Source: Elgaria multicarinata webbii
Taxonomy: Eukaryota; Chordata; Lepidosauria; Squamata; Anguidae
NCBI RefSeq assembly: GCF_023053635.1
Contig: NC_086182.1
Location: forward strand, 2,989,001 to 3,053,000
Direction: 5' to 3'
Length of the DNA: 64,000 nucleotides
Part shown: positions 11,805-23,161 of the stretch, in pieces
Layout: every line of letters begins with the position of its first letter
How positions within the stretch are numbered: position 1 is the stretch's first letter
Made by a program: the position numbers and the translations under genes
Notes under the pieces: generated by a model
Told to the model about the DNA's origin: nothing
Seen by the model: only the letters and a program-made list of their open reading frames with translations
Database searches by the model: none

Positions 11805-13095
11805 TTATTTATTTATTTGTTACATTTATATACCTCCCCATAGCGGAAGCTCTCTGGGCGGTTTACAAAAGTTAAAAACAATGAACATTAAAAACAGATA
11901 TACAAAATGTAAAACTACAAAAAGTATATATAAAAAAACAATATCCATTTAAAACAACTATTCTCGGGGCAGTTAAAAACTCAGCATATGCTGTTAAATT
12001 CCTGGGAGAAAAGTCTTGGCCTGGCACCAGGTGAGCCTCGTGGGGGAGATCATTCCATAATTGGGGCGCTACCACTGAGAAGGCCCTCTCCCTTGTTGCC
12101 ATCCTTCAAGCTTCCCTCAGAGTAGGCACTCGGAGGAGGACCTTAGACGTTGAGCACAGTGTATGGGGTAGGTTCATATTGGGAGAGGCGTTCCATCAGG
12201 TATGGGGGTCCCAAGCCATGTAAGGCTTTACAGGTTAAAACCAGCACCTTGAATTGGGCTCGGAATCATACAGGCAGCCAATGCAAGCAGGCCAGAATTG
12301 GTCTTATATGTTCGAACCTTCTGGTTCCGTTTATCAATCTGGATGCTGCATTTTGCACAAGCTGCAGCTTCCGAGTCGTCTTCAAAGGCAGCCCCATGTA
12401 GAGCGCATTGCATTACTCTAATTTGGAGTTTACCAGGGCATGGACAACTGAAGTTAGGTTATCCCTGTCCAGATAGGGGTGTAGCTGAGCCACCAACCGA
12501 AGTTGATAGAAGGCACTCCATGCCACTGAGGCCACCTGAGCCTCAAGGGACAGACATGGTTCTAGGAGAACCCCCCAGCTACGGACCTGCTCCTTCAGGG
12601 GGAGTGCAACTCCATCCAGCACAGGTTGAACGCCCCCCATCCGGTCAGAGGAACCACCCACTAGCAGCATCCCAGTCTTGTCTGGATTGAGTTTCAGTTT
12701 ATTAGCCCTCATCCAGTCCATTGGCACAGCCAGGCACATCCACAGCCTCACCTAGTGAAGATGAAAAGGAGAAGTAGAGCTGTGTGTCATCAGCGTACTG
12801 ATGACAACACACTCCAAAACTCTGGATGACCGCACCCAATGGTTTCATGTAATGTTGAACAGCATGGGGGACAAGATTGACCCATGTGAAACCCCATACT
12901 GGAGAATCCACGGGGCCGAGCAATGTTCCCCAAGCACCACTTTCTGGAGCCAACCAGCCAAGTTGGAGCGGAACCACTGCAATGCAGCACCTCCCACTCC
13001 CATCTCAGCCACTCGCTCCAGAAAGATACCATGGTCAATGGTATCAAAAGCCGCTGAGAGGTCAAGGAGAATCAACAGAGTCATACTCCCTCTGT
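11805..13095 (-). mobile_element. L2 LINE, 5'-truncated, RT domain in several broken frames
   Basis: Reading the minus strand from about 13084, the RT blocks LLILLDLSAAFDTIDHGIF, GWLQKVVLGEHCS and HGSILSPMLFN appear, then YADDTQLYFSFSS, the catalytic aspartate pair (12702-12977), then ANKLKLNPDKTGMLLVGGS and LDRDNLTSVVHALVNSKLE (12413-12751), and finally TRERAFSVVAPQLWNDLP (11872-12102). The pieces lie in different frames, so at least three indels have occurred. The 3' UTR ends in ATTTATTTATTTGTTACATT (plus strand). A dead, middle-aged copy. Confidence 0.9.
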
Positions 13096-13786
13096 CTTTC
13101 TCTAGATTGCCTTGGAAAAATAATCCTCAATTCTGCTTTTTATGCTGTACTCTGCTTTAACTATATTATACTAATATCCAATCCAAAGCTGTACAAAAAT
13201 ATTGTATACTATGTCAGTCAGGAAGGACCTCAGGTTCTGACTCCAACTGAATTGTCCCCTCCCCCCACAGGGCTTTCTGCCACCAACTGAGATCCCCATG
13301 AGTGATTTTTTGTGTTGTTTTTAATGGGTTTTATTAATGTATTGCCCAAAAAACCTTAAGGTCCAGTACCTGCGGTCATGACCATAGAGTCAAATGCAGA
13401 ATAGCTGCAGAAACAAAAGCTAACACGCAGCCCTAGAAACTCCACTGTCACCAATCACAACCTGGTGCATTGATGTACCACACAGAACACCAGTGGGCTG
13501 ATTTAAATTTATTTTTCCACACTTTTCAATGTCTGTTAACCTACTGCTCCATTTTCTTGTGTCACCCTAATTTCTAGTTTTAGGAGTCTTATCTATCCAC
13601 ATTCCCCATTAAAAAAACCAAAAAAACTTAAGATACACCCAGGTTGCAGTTTCCAGTCCCCAAGTTCTATTCTTGTTTATCAAGCTGAAGTTTGGGGAAG
13701 ACACACTTAATGCACAAGTACCATTTTGCACACTGGTCTATATCCTAGGGGTGCAGAATATGCATGTTCAACATGGGCTTTGGCCA
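13096..13786. other. Intergenic DNA, nothing recognised
   Basis: AT-rich; no recognised feature. Confidence 0.4.
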
Positions 13787-13905
13787 GCTTTCCCCAACCT
13801 GGTGCCATCCAGATGTTTTGGACTGCAACTCCCTTCAGTCCAGCCAAGAATCCTAGGAATTGTAGTCCAAAGCATCTCTAGAGGATACCAGGCTGGGGAA
13901 GGGCA
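13787..13905. mobile_element. Palindromic MITE (CTCCAGATGTGTTGGAC family), full length
   Basis: Left arm CCAACCTGGTGCCATCCAG with TTTTGGACTGCAACTCCC; right arm AATTGTAGTCCAAAGCATC with CCAGGCTGGGGAAGG. The two arms are inverted copies around a short GC-rich centre, giving the roughly 120-bp unit found about twenty times in this window. Confidence 0.85.
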
Positions 13906-13953
13906 CTCTATGCTATTGCACCGTGCTGAGCTATCCTTCAAAATTGTTTGGAA

Positions 13954-14333
13954 GTTTTGACTGATACATGATAAAGGTTGTCACACAGGGGAGGGCCAGG
14001 ATCTCTTCTCGATCCTCCCAGAGTGCAGGACACGGAATAACAGGCTCAAGTTAAAGGAAGCCAGATTCCAGCTGGACATCAGGAAAAACTTCCTCACTGT
14101 TAGAGCAGTACAATGGAATTAGTTGCCTGGTGAGGTTGTGGGCTCTCCCACACTACAGGCCTTCAAGAGGCAGCTGGACAACCATCTGTCAGGGATGCTT
14201 TAGGGTGGATTCCTGCATTGAGTGGGGGGTTGGACTTGATGGCTTTGTGGGCCCCTTCCAACTCTGCTATTCTATGATTCTATGATGCAACAGCCCACTG
14301 GACAGATACATGATGTTTTGACTGATACATGAT
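13954..14333 (+). mobile_element. CR1 3' fragment between 19-bp direct repeats
   Basis: The CR1 piece (about 13985-14287) encodes in plus orientation the ORF2 C-terminus ([20 protein letters not shown]-like) and ends with the TCTATGATTCTATGA 3' repeat. It and a little extra DNA are flanked by identical 19-bp copies of GTTTTGACTGATACATGAT at 13954-13972 and 14315-14333, which look like a target-site duplication. CR1 elements usually make very short or no duplications, so this is unusual. Confidence 0.8.
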
Positions 14334-14574
14334 TTATTTATTGCATTTATATCACTCCTTTTTTCCTCCAAGGAACCCAAGGTGGTGTACATAATCCTCC
14401 TCTGTTCCATTTTATCCTCACAACAACCACCCTGTGAGGTAGGTTGGGCTGAGAGTCTGTGACTAGCCCAAAGTCATCCAGTGAGCTTCCATGGCCGAGT
14501 GGGGACTAGAACCTGGATCTCCCGACTTCCAATCCAACACTTTAGCCACTACACCACACTGGCTCTCACATGAT
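14327..14574 (-). mobile_element. tRNA-derived SINE with target-site duplication
   Basis: The minus strand has a pol III box A-like GTGTAGTGGCTAAAGTGTTGG and box B-like GGTTCTAGTCC, a tRNA-unrelated body containing ACTTTGGGCTAGTCACAGAC and TCACAGGGTGGTTGTTGTGA, and a LINE-like 3' tail TAAATGCAATAAATAAAT. Element 14334-14567, flanked by ACATGAT at 14327-14333 and 14568-14574. It landed in the right-hand direct repeat of the preceding CR1 insertion, so it is younger than that event. Confidence 0.88.
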
Positions 14575-15282
14575 GCAACAGTTCTAGCTCATCAATTAGC
14601 TTTCAGGCCCAACATGCTGAATTCCTTTCTGTCCCATGATGTCAGAGCCCCCGCCCCCCCCATCCCAGTAGGGCTCTGCCTTCTCCCTCCTTCCAGGACA
14701 GGCGTGAGGTAGGAACAGGGCAGAAATTTGTTTAGTTTTAATGTGAACGCACATAATTTTACGTTTAGAAACTAAAACTCAGTTATTCTTTCAAAATTTG
14801 CATTTCTCTGAATTTTTCAATGGAGTTCTCAAATCAAAACTGCACATAAAATACGTATATTAGTAAAAACTATATTCAGAAATGCATTATATTAGGAAAA
14901 TAGCTTGCAAAAATGTGTGCTATTAGGCAAAATTGCAAAGAAAAATGCATGAATCAGAACACAGAACACAAATTTTCATGCAAACTTTTTTTAAAAAAAT
15001 CTCATAGATCAGGGATAATCTGGAATCTTAAGATTGGAAAATGGTGAAACTGCAAGACAAATTCATGCATCCATGTGTGAGGCACCACCTGCTTTTAGTC
15101 CTCTGCTGTATTTACTGACTTATTCTTTTTAATATATTTTAAATGCGGCATTTTTCATATGGCTGCTTATTCACAATATTCTAGATTACTTTGAATCCCT
15201 TACAGGCTGGAAAGAGGAGTCCATAAGTTCTATAACTATATAATGTTATACATAAGTTGTGTTACTATATAATGTGTAATCA
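14575..15282. other. Intergenic DNA, nothing recognised
   Basis: AT-rich, with short repeated motifs such as AAAATGCAT and TGCAAAAATG around 14780-14960; no gene. Confidence 0.4.
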
Positions 15283-15535
15283 GAAAGGGCTCGCCTGGCA
15301 CCAACATTATCTTTTCGGCGCCAGGTCAAGACTTTTCTCTTCTCCCAGGCATTTAACAGCATATGCTGAGTTTCTGACCCCAGAACAGTTGTTTTTAAAT
15401 GGATATTGTCTGTTTTTGTTTGTATTTTATGCTTTTTATGGTTTTTAATTTTGCGTATTTCTTTTGAATTTTCACTGTTTTTAACTTTTGTAAACCGCCC
15501 AGAGAACTTCGGCTATGGGGCTGTATGTATATAAA

Positions 15536-15569
<34 letters not shown>

Positions 15570-15592
15570 ATTATTATTATTATTATTATTAG
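15283..15592 (+). mobile_element. L2 3'-end copy with (GTT)n(ATT)n tail
   Basis: In plus orientation it encodes the degraded ORF2 end (RLFSSPRHLTAYAEFLTPEQ-like), then the 3' UTR with GTAAACCGCCCAGAGAACTT, and ends in about ten GTT and eight ATT units (15538-15592). It lies just beyond the likely 3' end of TGFA, tail to tail with it. Confidence 0.88.
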
Positions 15593-15659
15593 GCACTTTG
15601 GGTTAAAATCCACGTGGAAAGGCCTGTGATTTATATCCTTCACCTCATAAAAAAAAACC

Positions 15660-18600
15660 CAAAAAACCAAACACACAGCAAAGTATTATGAAAAAGTGTA
15701 TTTCACTCATTTAAATAACTATTAATTCAGCGTATTAAGGAAGAAATAACAGCCAATCACATAAACATTTTACATAAATCAAATTAATTTAACCACACAA
15801 TAAATTAAAACATTAAATATTAACTTTCAGTGCAACATATACAGAAGAAACAAGTGTAACCTTGACTAAAAAATAAACTTCAGGTTGGTTATGAACAGTA
15901 AACTTAATTATGAACATAGGAGCAGAAGGGTTGACAGTGGAAGACGAAGTCTGCTGACAGTTGGGAGGGGGCATCTAGCAATGAAGTTTATTTTAAAATA
16001 ATCAAAGATGTGTCTAATGTGGGAAACTGGCACAGTCCATGAGAGATCTCGTTTTGCCTTGTCAAAAAAATCTAGTTGGCCATTTCAAATATACAATTTT
16101 TATCTTTAAAAAAACTTTTATACTTGTCCCCGTTTCTGGTGAAGTACCCACACTGCTGGGGAAATGCAAGTGGTATGGGATCAGGCAGCTAAGCGTTAAA
16201 AGGCGGTGTCCAATTTCTAAACAGCATTAAGGAGTTTAACTCCAGAGAAAAGTATAACTTGCATGCCAACGATTTCATTGAGACTGCAGTTCACTTTCCA
16301 GCCTGCTCCTTCCTCCACATAAAAACTAGCAGGGTCACATTTTGCACAATTTGGTTTAACGTTCAAATCACTACTTGGTATAGGATCACAAACCATTTTA
16401 TAGAACAGATGTAGCAAATTTCTTATGTTACTGTTCTGTTTGAGAGTACTTTCAGAACGGCTGGGATTGCCTTAGACCTGTGTCACTTGACTGTGCCTTA
16501 AGAGCACCAAGCAACTATCAGGAAAAATTGACATGACCGGAATTAGCTTTTTCACCCAAGCTGGAGTAATATCCAGTTTAACAAGTCACTGTTAGGAAGG
16601 GAAGGACAAAATACAAGTTTAGGAAAAAGGTTAAAAACTTATTTTTACTTCTTCTTTTTTAAGAGATGATTTCTCCTCCTGAGGAATGTCAGCGAGGATC
16701 CCTTTGCAACAAGCGACAAAAGGATTCATACACATTAAAAGAAGAACAAGGACTCGCAAGCCAAACTGCCAACTTAGAACCAAAACCGACCAATCATTTC
16801 TTTTCTTTTTTTAAATGCACATGAGTTTTGCTATGTTAGCAATGTTTATGACATCAAGAAGGGCTTTAGTCAACATGCTGAGCAAGATATACAGGAAAAC
16901 ACACCTTATGCATGGGTCCAACATGTCCCATATATTTTTAAGGGCGAACTGGCAACGTTATCTTTCTTCTTCCAGCACCAAGGGAAAAAGTAGGTGAAAC
17001 TAGTGTTTCATAGTGGATATTTAGACATAATTGTTCTGCCAATTCAGAAAGAGCAGAATGGCTTCTGAATAAAGAATTTTAGAATTTAATGATTTTACCG
17101 CCTTTCCCATTAGCTACTTTTGCATGAAGGGCTGGTGCTCTTGCCTTCAGAGAGTCCAAGTGCTTAATTTAGCAGTTAAGAGTGTGGTTTATAGAATACA
17201 TGTCTCTGTAGAATCAGAATCTTCCAAATGGTCAATATCAAGTTTAGCCAAAAGCACAAATGAGAGCCCTCCTTCCAAACATCGTATCAGGTGCACACTC
17301 AGAAAGACATTAGGACCCATGAAGTTGAATCAGGCCTCTCCTATTTGGACATCAGCAGAACCAGAATGCCCAGAACACAGGAGCCCTCCGACAGGTCACT
17401 CCCATCTTTGGAAACATGCCTTAGAATTGCAATACCTTGGTCACAGAAAGATTTGTGCACTCACACAGCAGTTCTAAATCTTAGTTAATCCTATGGAATG
17501 TTTCCAGATACACAAGTGATGTATAAAGGCACTCCAGTGTTCTAAGTTCTCATATGGGAAGGGATGTTGGTGGCACAACTATACACATTAAATCCTCATA
17601 GCCTGTCTAGAAAATCCTTTAAAAGCGTTTAGAACCACAAAGGGATTGCATTTAGGAACCCCATCCCAGACTGATTTTAAATAGGATGCCTATCTACTTC
17701 AATGGGTTTCAAAGTGAGGTGCTAAAAACAAACAGACAGACATCCAAACCAACCAACCAAATGCAGAGGTATCTGTTCCAGCAACCCACTTATGTCCATC
17801 ATGTCACAAGTGATGCTTCTGTCGTTTTTGTCTTTGGGAGAATGCATCAAAGTGGCCACTTTCTCATCAAGTCACCCAGAGCTGGGGGAAGGGGAAGAAG
17901 GGAGAGCTAAGGAACTTTCTGATTTGCACACACAAGTTTGGCCTCATGATGAGAAGAGGAAGTGTAAATTATTTTGCTGTCATCTGCCTCCAAATGTTGC
18001 TGTTCTACCCTTGCTGAATTTTCTTTTTCTAAACAGAGTACTGAAAACACGAAAATGTTCCATGGGGATACTTGGAAAACGTCATCTTGATGTTTTTGGA
18101 TGCAAACAGAAGAACTTGCAGATGAACGCAGAGGTCCAATCTTCTCAAACAGAGGACTTTGCTCTTCCAAAATGACCGACGTCGCTCATCCCTTCTTTGG
18201 AATCAAATATGTAACAAATGCACAAACCCACAGCCTGCCCTTCAGTTCATGTTGTATGGAGTCTCAAGCAAGGAGGAAGATACTTGGGAAATCACCCTAC
18301 CCCAACCTAAACTGTACACATATTCTTTTCCTTTGCCTAACCACCCCTTCCGCCTCCATTTCGAATAGTTACGTAAACACAAAGCTGTCCAATGTGCACT
18401 TTTTAAATCTTTATTTTACTACATAAAGTCTTTGGGATTTCTTCGTTGTCCAGATTTCCATATACAGATTAAGCCTGGTGCCAGGTGGCCAACGTCTTCC
18501 CTTTGGCAAAGTTCCGGACACCCAATGTATAAACGAAGGATATAACAAAGTACCCAAAGATGCATGGAGTCTGCTTGCCAATACTGTTTTATCCCTGGGT

Positions 18601-18712
18601 AGCTTTTTTGTCCATGTTAAGTCTTTCTCTGGAATATTGTAGGCCTCTGGTGGGATGCTGAAGTGGTCCCATCTACACACAGCAATATGTATCTCAGCAG
18701 ACGTAGCCTCTG
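15660..18712 (-). other. TGFA: TGFA 3' untranslated region
   Basis: About 3 kb after the stop codon carries no recognisable transposon, unlike the DNA on both sides. The distal part, near 15690-15850, closely matches my memory of the far end of the mammalian TGFA 3' UTR: on the minus strand it has GTATATGTTGCACTGAAA, then TTAATATTTAATGTTTTAAT and a GTTATTT-rich stretch. Distance from the stop is also similar to mammals. No AATAAA is seen at the expected end; AATACA-type variants exist around 15690, so the exact cleavage point is unresolved and the left limit here is approximate. A plus-oriented L2 tail (15283-15592) begins just beyond. Confidence 0.75.
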
Positions 18713-18720
18713 TCAAACAA
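18713..18720 (-). CDS. TGFA: TGFA exon 6 coding end (Val-Val-stop)
   Basis: A strong acceptor (two T-rich runs followed by GTGTCAG) is followed by TTGTTTGA. The first TT completes the valine codon begun by the last G of exon 5, then GTT encodes the terminal Val and TGA stops. The resulting C-terminus, Glu-Thr-Val-Val, is the exact TGF-alpha C-terminus, a class of PDZ-binding tail required for export and basolateral sorting of the precursor. Although only eight bases are coding, phase, position 1.68 kb downstream of exon 5 and the following 3' UTR similarity make the call firm. Confidence 0.88.
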
Positions 18721-18862
18721 CTGACACAAAAAAACCAAAAAAAAACACATTAAAATATTTTAAAACAGTTGTAGAAGAGAAAGTCCTCGTTCTGACTAGA
18801 ATGCAGCGCATTCTAGTTTTAATGTTGAGAGGAGTCGTCTCGCACAGAACAGGCAGGGCAAC

Positions 18863-18970
18863 TGTCCCCAACCTGGAGCCCTCCAGATGTGTTGGATGCC
18901 CACTCACACCATTTCCAGCCAGCGTGGCTGATGGCCAGAGTAGCTGGGAATTATGGGAGTTGCAGTATTA
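18863..18970. mobile_element. Palindromic MITE, degraded right arm
   Basis: CCCAACCTGGAGCCCTCCAG and TGTGTTGGATGCC form the left arm; the right arm is represented by ATTATGGGAGTTGCAGTA. Intron 5 of TGFA. Confidence 0.75.
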
Positions 18971-19040
18971 CTGTGCAAAGGGAAATGCAATTATAATATT
19001 TTCCTTGTTTACATTTTTTTCAATCTTCGACGTTTTTTGA

Positions 19041-19176
19041 AAATGTTCCCCAACCTGCTGCCCTCCAAATGCTTTGGATGACAACTTCTAGCATACCTGA
19101 CCATTGGTCCTCCTGACTGGGGTTGATGGGAGTTTAAGTCCAAACCATCTGGAGGGCACCAGATGGAGGAAGGGTG
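19041..19176. mobile_element. Palindromic MITE, near full length
   Basis: CCCCAACCTGCTGCCCTCCA at the left and TCTGGAGGGCACCAGATGG at the right, with inverted GATGACAACTTC and GGGAGTTTAAGTCC blocks inside. Intron 5 of TGFA. Confidence 0.82.
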
Positions 19177-19824
19177 ACCTACAGTTACACAATAAACTAT
19201 ACTACTGCTAAATAGTATCCAGACACTCAAATCTGACCTATAACGAGTCTGATGATGGGTCCATCTTGCAAGTTACCATATATTCCAACTTGCATCTATT
19301 CCAGAATCGCAGTCAGAGGCCTTTCTCAGCCCTGCAACCTACCCCAAATCCTTTTAACTGGAGATGCTGATGACGGAACTGGAGGCCTTCCGCATGCCAA
19401 GGAGAAACTCAACAAGCCATGAGTTAACACAGTCTGGTCATTTAGCCCCTAAACAACTCAGCAGGTCCAGGTTTGGACATCACGCTCAGCAACCTAAAAA
19501 GAACCTGCTCGTGGGTTGCTGGGTAAAAATGGAAATGGCGGGCATGCCACGAGCAATGCTCCAGCTCTCTCCTGCGCATGCACAACATTCCACAGCTTGT
19601 TTAACCCATGGGCTGTCATTACCTGTGAAGTAGGTCGATGTGTTTTCCCAGTTGAACCAATGATTTCAGAAGCCGAGCTCAATGCACTTACTCCCAATCC
19701 TAACTTCGAGATTATATTAGTGGTTTGTTTATTTGTTTTGGATGTCTGTGTTTTCTCATGGAGTTTTTGAACCAGAGTGTTTGCTTCTCAGAGTACAAAT
19801 AATAGAAAAGAAGGACACATAGGC

Positions 19825-20160
19825 TCCGTTCACACAACACTTTCCCCTACACAGTATGAAAACTGCATTCAACAGTGGGGTGTGTAGGGGGTACTTCCCA
19901 CACAGCATATTCCAACTCCACTGTTGTGTCCCTGTGGGCTCCCATGGAGCTGAGTCAAAGTCAACACAACATTTGATTGGCAGTTCCTCCGCCCTCTCTC
20001 CATCCCTGGTCCTCCCAATGATATCCCATCAGCCATTGCTGTGAAAAAAACAATCCCAACAGGGTGGGGTGGAGTTTTCCCTCCAGACAACACAACTCCA
20101 CAGTGAAGTTCTAAAACCACTGTTGAGAAATGTGCCATTGGAACTGAGCCATAGATGTCC
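19825..20160. mobile_element. MITE with GGCTCCGTTCACACAACAC terminus
   Basis: The left end GGCTCCGTTCACACAAC resembles the left end of the element at 35548 (GTTCACACAAT), and internal inverted blocks occur: CAACTCCACTGTTGTG at about 19913 faces CACAACTCCACAGTG at about 20090. Right end near GGAACTGAGCC. A nonautonomous DNA repeat of unknown superfamily. Confidence 0.55.
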
Positions 20161-20399
20161 TGTCCTGGCCCTCTGCTGCCCTTGGGGCAGGACAATGGAT
20201 TCTGCATGGGGGCATGGCTATGGTGAGCGCCTACATTTCTAAATGAATTACTACGCCACTGCCACTGAGCTGCGGATTCACTGCAGCTCTTGGCTATATG
20301 AGCCATTGCAATCTGCCGCCCCAACCCTCGGGCCACGGAGGTTATAGGAGGACAGAGAAGTCACTGATGTTCCCCTTGCTTCTGTGGCAGCTTACATAC

Positions 20400-20509
20400 C
20401 TGTTTCTGAGTTGCAGCAAGATGTTCCTCCCTTCAAGAGCCCGTTGGGCTTCTCGTGCCGGCAGGGAATAGTCCTGCACCATTCACAATGTTGCCGTATC
20501 CCGCAGCAA
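20400..20509 (-). CDS. TGFA: TGFA exon 5: cysteine-rich cytoplasmic tail
   Basis: Acceptor TTTTGCAG/TTGC and donor ACAG/GTATGT bound 110 bp. The first base completes His, and the exon encodes CCGIRQHCEWCR, a short TIPCRHEKPN stretch, then LLKGGTSCCNSET and the first base of a valine codon. In mammals the same tail reads CCQVRKHCEWCRALICRHEKP..., so all cysteines, which are known palmitoylation sites, and the HCEWC and CRHEKP blocks are conserved, while the positions between vary. This tail guides trafficking of the precursor to the basolateral surface through its C-terminal valines and PDZ-type partners. Reading frame is intact and phases match both neighbours. Confidence 0.96.
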
Positions 20510-22046
20510 CTGCAAAACACAGAGTTAGGTTAAATGGTGAGGGAATGGCACGGGCAGGCTGAAAGAGAAACCACCATCCACGGAACAGCACCACTAAGCG
20601 TGGAAGCAAAGGGCTGTTTGCACAGGTGGCAGCAGCCACGGGACACCCCGGGGCTGGGCTTGTGCTGGTACATGCGCTGTGTGCATGAACCCAGGCTTGT
20701 ACACATGTTCACCACCCAGGTGGAAGTCCAGGTGCACACAAGGCATGCCTCTGTGCCCTGACTCCATCTCCAAAAAAGGGATCCCTGTGCACCCCAGACC
20801 AAAGTCTCACCTAAAATTTACTGAATTTGCCACAATTCAAATTGCTGAAATCCAATCTAATAAAAGTCTGAGTTGCACACCTTGGGATAAAGAACTTTAA
20901 AGTCTCCTGCTGGATTCCAGGTTTCCCCCTAAGACTCAGAACTCCAAGTTCAAGAATCAACATTTGTATCTAGAAATGTCAAATGTTTTGCTGTTAAAAT
21001 AAATTTTTAAAAAAACACCACAGGTCTGATCAAATTGGTTTCAGCAGCTTCGCTAATTTCAGCTGAATTCTTCGGCATTGTCCCCATAATAGGGATGGGC
21101 AACTGCTAGGCCAGAGACTAAAAAAGACTCCCAAAAGGGATCCTCACCTGGCTCTCCCCACTCCAAAATTACCTGATTTATCACACCTCACTGCTGCTTC
21201 CCTCAGGTGAGCACAGTTACAGCATCCACCTGGGTGTGGATGCTGTAACTTTAAAAAAGATCCAAATCTTTTTTAAAAATCACTGACTATAGGGTCAAAA
21301 GGGAGCTCTGTGGCCAGTCGTGAACATGGGTGTCACCCAATTAAAGAGTGACACTTTAAATATTTAACGAACTATTGTTTGTACGCAGACATAGCAGGGC
21401 CTGGACAAGCCTGCTGTTTATTGTGACTATCCAAACGGGTTCTTTCTTCTTGAGCTGCTTGCTGGTACCTTTCACAAGCAAAGCTGGGCACTTGCAGAAA
21501 AGGGATTAGGTAAGAGATCTCAGAAGGCAAGCCACTCGGGTTGGGAAATCAACCACAACGACACTTCAGCCCTTCCTCTAAATTACACAGCAAAGACTTT
21601 AATTTTAGCTTAACAGAAGCATTCCAGTTGCACCATCCCCTGTCCTCAGAACAAAAACACACCGTAATATATGACATCACAAATAGAAGCCATTCCAGGA
21701 CATTTGGGACAGACAGACATGGGGCCACATACCAGGCAGGGGATTTCTTTGGAACAGAAAACAGCTGGGACACACAGCGTTTATCCAGTTCTTTTTCCGA
21801 GTGTCTTTCTAATCCATAGTTATATATATTTTAAAAAAAAACATTTCCACAAATACATACAACATATGGAATAATGGTGGGGGTGATGCAGTGGGAGAAA
21901 CAATTCATGCTTTCAACCAAAGTGATTAAACTTATAACTAAAATAAATTACACTATTTATTTAGGCAGACACTCTGAAATGTTCTCATTGGCTCCAAAAG
22001 AGCTAATGTCCAGAAACAGACAAACTTTGCTAGTCAACAAGATCCT

Positions 22047-22057
22047 TACTATTATTA

Positions 22058-22104
<47 letters not shown>

Positions 22105-22313
22105 TATAGCACCATCAATGTACATGGTGCTGTACAGAGTAAAACAGTAAAACAGTAAGTAGCAAGACCCTGCCGCTTAGGCTTACATTCTAATTAAATC
22201 ATGGTAAAACAATAAGGAGGGGAAGAAAATGCAAACAGGCACAGGGTAGGGTAAAACTAACAGTATAAAGTCCAAACAACATCAAGTTTTAAAAGCTTTA
22301 GGAAAGAGAAATT
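22047..22313 (-). mobile_element. L2 3'-end copy in TGFA intron 4
   Basis: (ATT)n and (TTTA)n tail at 22047-22105, then the same ATATAGCACCATCAATGTAC and AGCAAGACCCTGCCGCTTAG segments as the L2 at 2924. Same transcriptional orientation as TGFA. Truncated at about 22313, where it breaks off inside the 3' end of ORF2. Confidence 0.9.
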
Positions 22314-22689
22314 TTACAACTAAAATTGTAAATTGTCTCTCAGCCACCAACTCTCTGCTGATGAGATGTCTGAGGCCTCCCACTATGGACACTGGCTAGA
22401 AGGCGCCCTGGGCCCATTTGCCTTCAGCCAGAAACCCAGGCAGACGTGTACTCGGGGCTCAAAGCAAAAGGTATTGTATCATCCTTCATATAACTGGCAT
22501 CAAGCACTCTTCTCCACTTTTGCATGTCCACCTTGTTAAAGAGAAATAGTTTCTAAACTCGGCGTTAGCAAATGCTGGCCCCTGGCAGCTTCATGGCAAC
22601 TCTAGGCTGCATTAGGCGACGGCAGACTCTGCCCTCTCCATGCACCAGCCGTCTTCAGCCTCCCCCAGCATAATGCAGCCTCCCCCAAC

Positions 22690-22793
22690 ATGGCGTCCTC
22701 CCAAAGGGTTGGACTACAACTACTAGCATCCCTGGCTGGCTGAGGGATGCTGGGAGTTGTACTTCAAATCATCTGGGGGGGCGCTTGGGGGAG
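22690..22793. mobile_element. Palindromic MITE in TGFA intron 4
   Basis: GGTTGGACTACAACTACTAG faces GCTGGGAGTTGTACTTCAA across a CCCTGGCTGGCTGAGGG centre. About 220 bp from the exon 4 donor. Confidence 0.8.
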
Positions 22794-23011
22794 GTAAACA
22801 TTATGCCGAACAAAACTATAATTCCTCAACACAAAGCCAGGCCTCCCCCATTGCCAGCGAGGCGGCTGAAAGCACCACGACAAAGGTCACTTCAATCCAG
22901 CCATGGCTGGCTGGCTGGCTGGGATGAGACCCGGAGGCCCCAGGCTCCTGGCGGCCGTGCTAGCAGAACGGTGGCGCAAAGGGGACTCCGCAGCACGACA
23001 CCCGAACTCAC

Positions 23012-23161
23012 TGTATTAGGACGCAGATGATGATCAATGCAACGGATGCGATCACCGAAACCACCACCAAGGTGGTTATGGTTTGTTTCTTGTGGCTGGC
23101 AGCTACGACCGCAAGGAGGTCTGCATTTTCACACCGTGTCCCAACAAACCCAGAGTGGCAC
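23012..23161 (-). CDS. TGFA: TGFA exon 4: EGF C-terminus, shedding site and transmembrane helix
   Basis: This 150-bp exon runs from acceptor CACAG/GTGCC to donor ATACA/GTGAGT. It supplies the last two EGF cysteines in VCHSGFVGTRC, including the arginine before the end of the domain (Arg42 in mature numbering) that is essential for EGFR binding, and the ADLLA block with Leu48. The DLLA/VVAAS bond is the membrane-proximal ADAM17 cleavage site and is unchanged from mammals. After KKQ comes a hydrophobic helix of about 22 residues (TLVVVSVIASVALIIICVLI), the single membrane span. The exon ends with CA, completed to His by exon 5. One oddity is Asn at 45 in place of the mammalian His, next to the receptor-contact loop. 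Confidence 0.97.

Larger units (their letters stand above)
18721..20399 (-). other. TGFA: TGFA intron 5
   Basis: 1,679 bp between donor GTATGT (20399-20394) and an acceptor with a long T-rich tract (18721-18750). It contains two copies of the palindromic MITE family (about 18863-18970 and 19041-19176) and the MITE at about 19825-20160. No further exon-like block was seen. Confidence 0.85.
20510..23011 (-). other. TGFA: TGFA intron 4
   Basis: 2,502 bp from donor GTGAGT (23011-23006) to acceptor TTTTGCAG (20510-20517). It carries an L2 3' tail at 22047-22313 and a palindromic MITE at 22690-22793. The remainder (20520-22040) shows no feature that I recognise. Confidence 0.85.

Noticed and set aside
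14334-14567. tRNA gene
   Set aside because: Box A and box B are present, but there is a long tRNA-unrelated body and a LINE-like tail with target duplication: it is a SINE.
1-15600. Downstream neighbour gene such as FAM136A, expected from mammalian synteny
   Set aside because: No matching exon was recognised; the interval seems intergenic, or the neighbour is further left.
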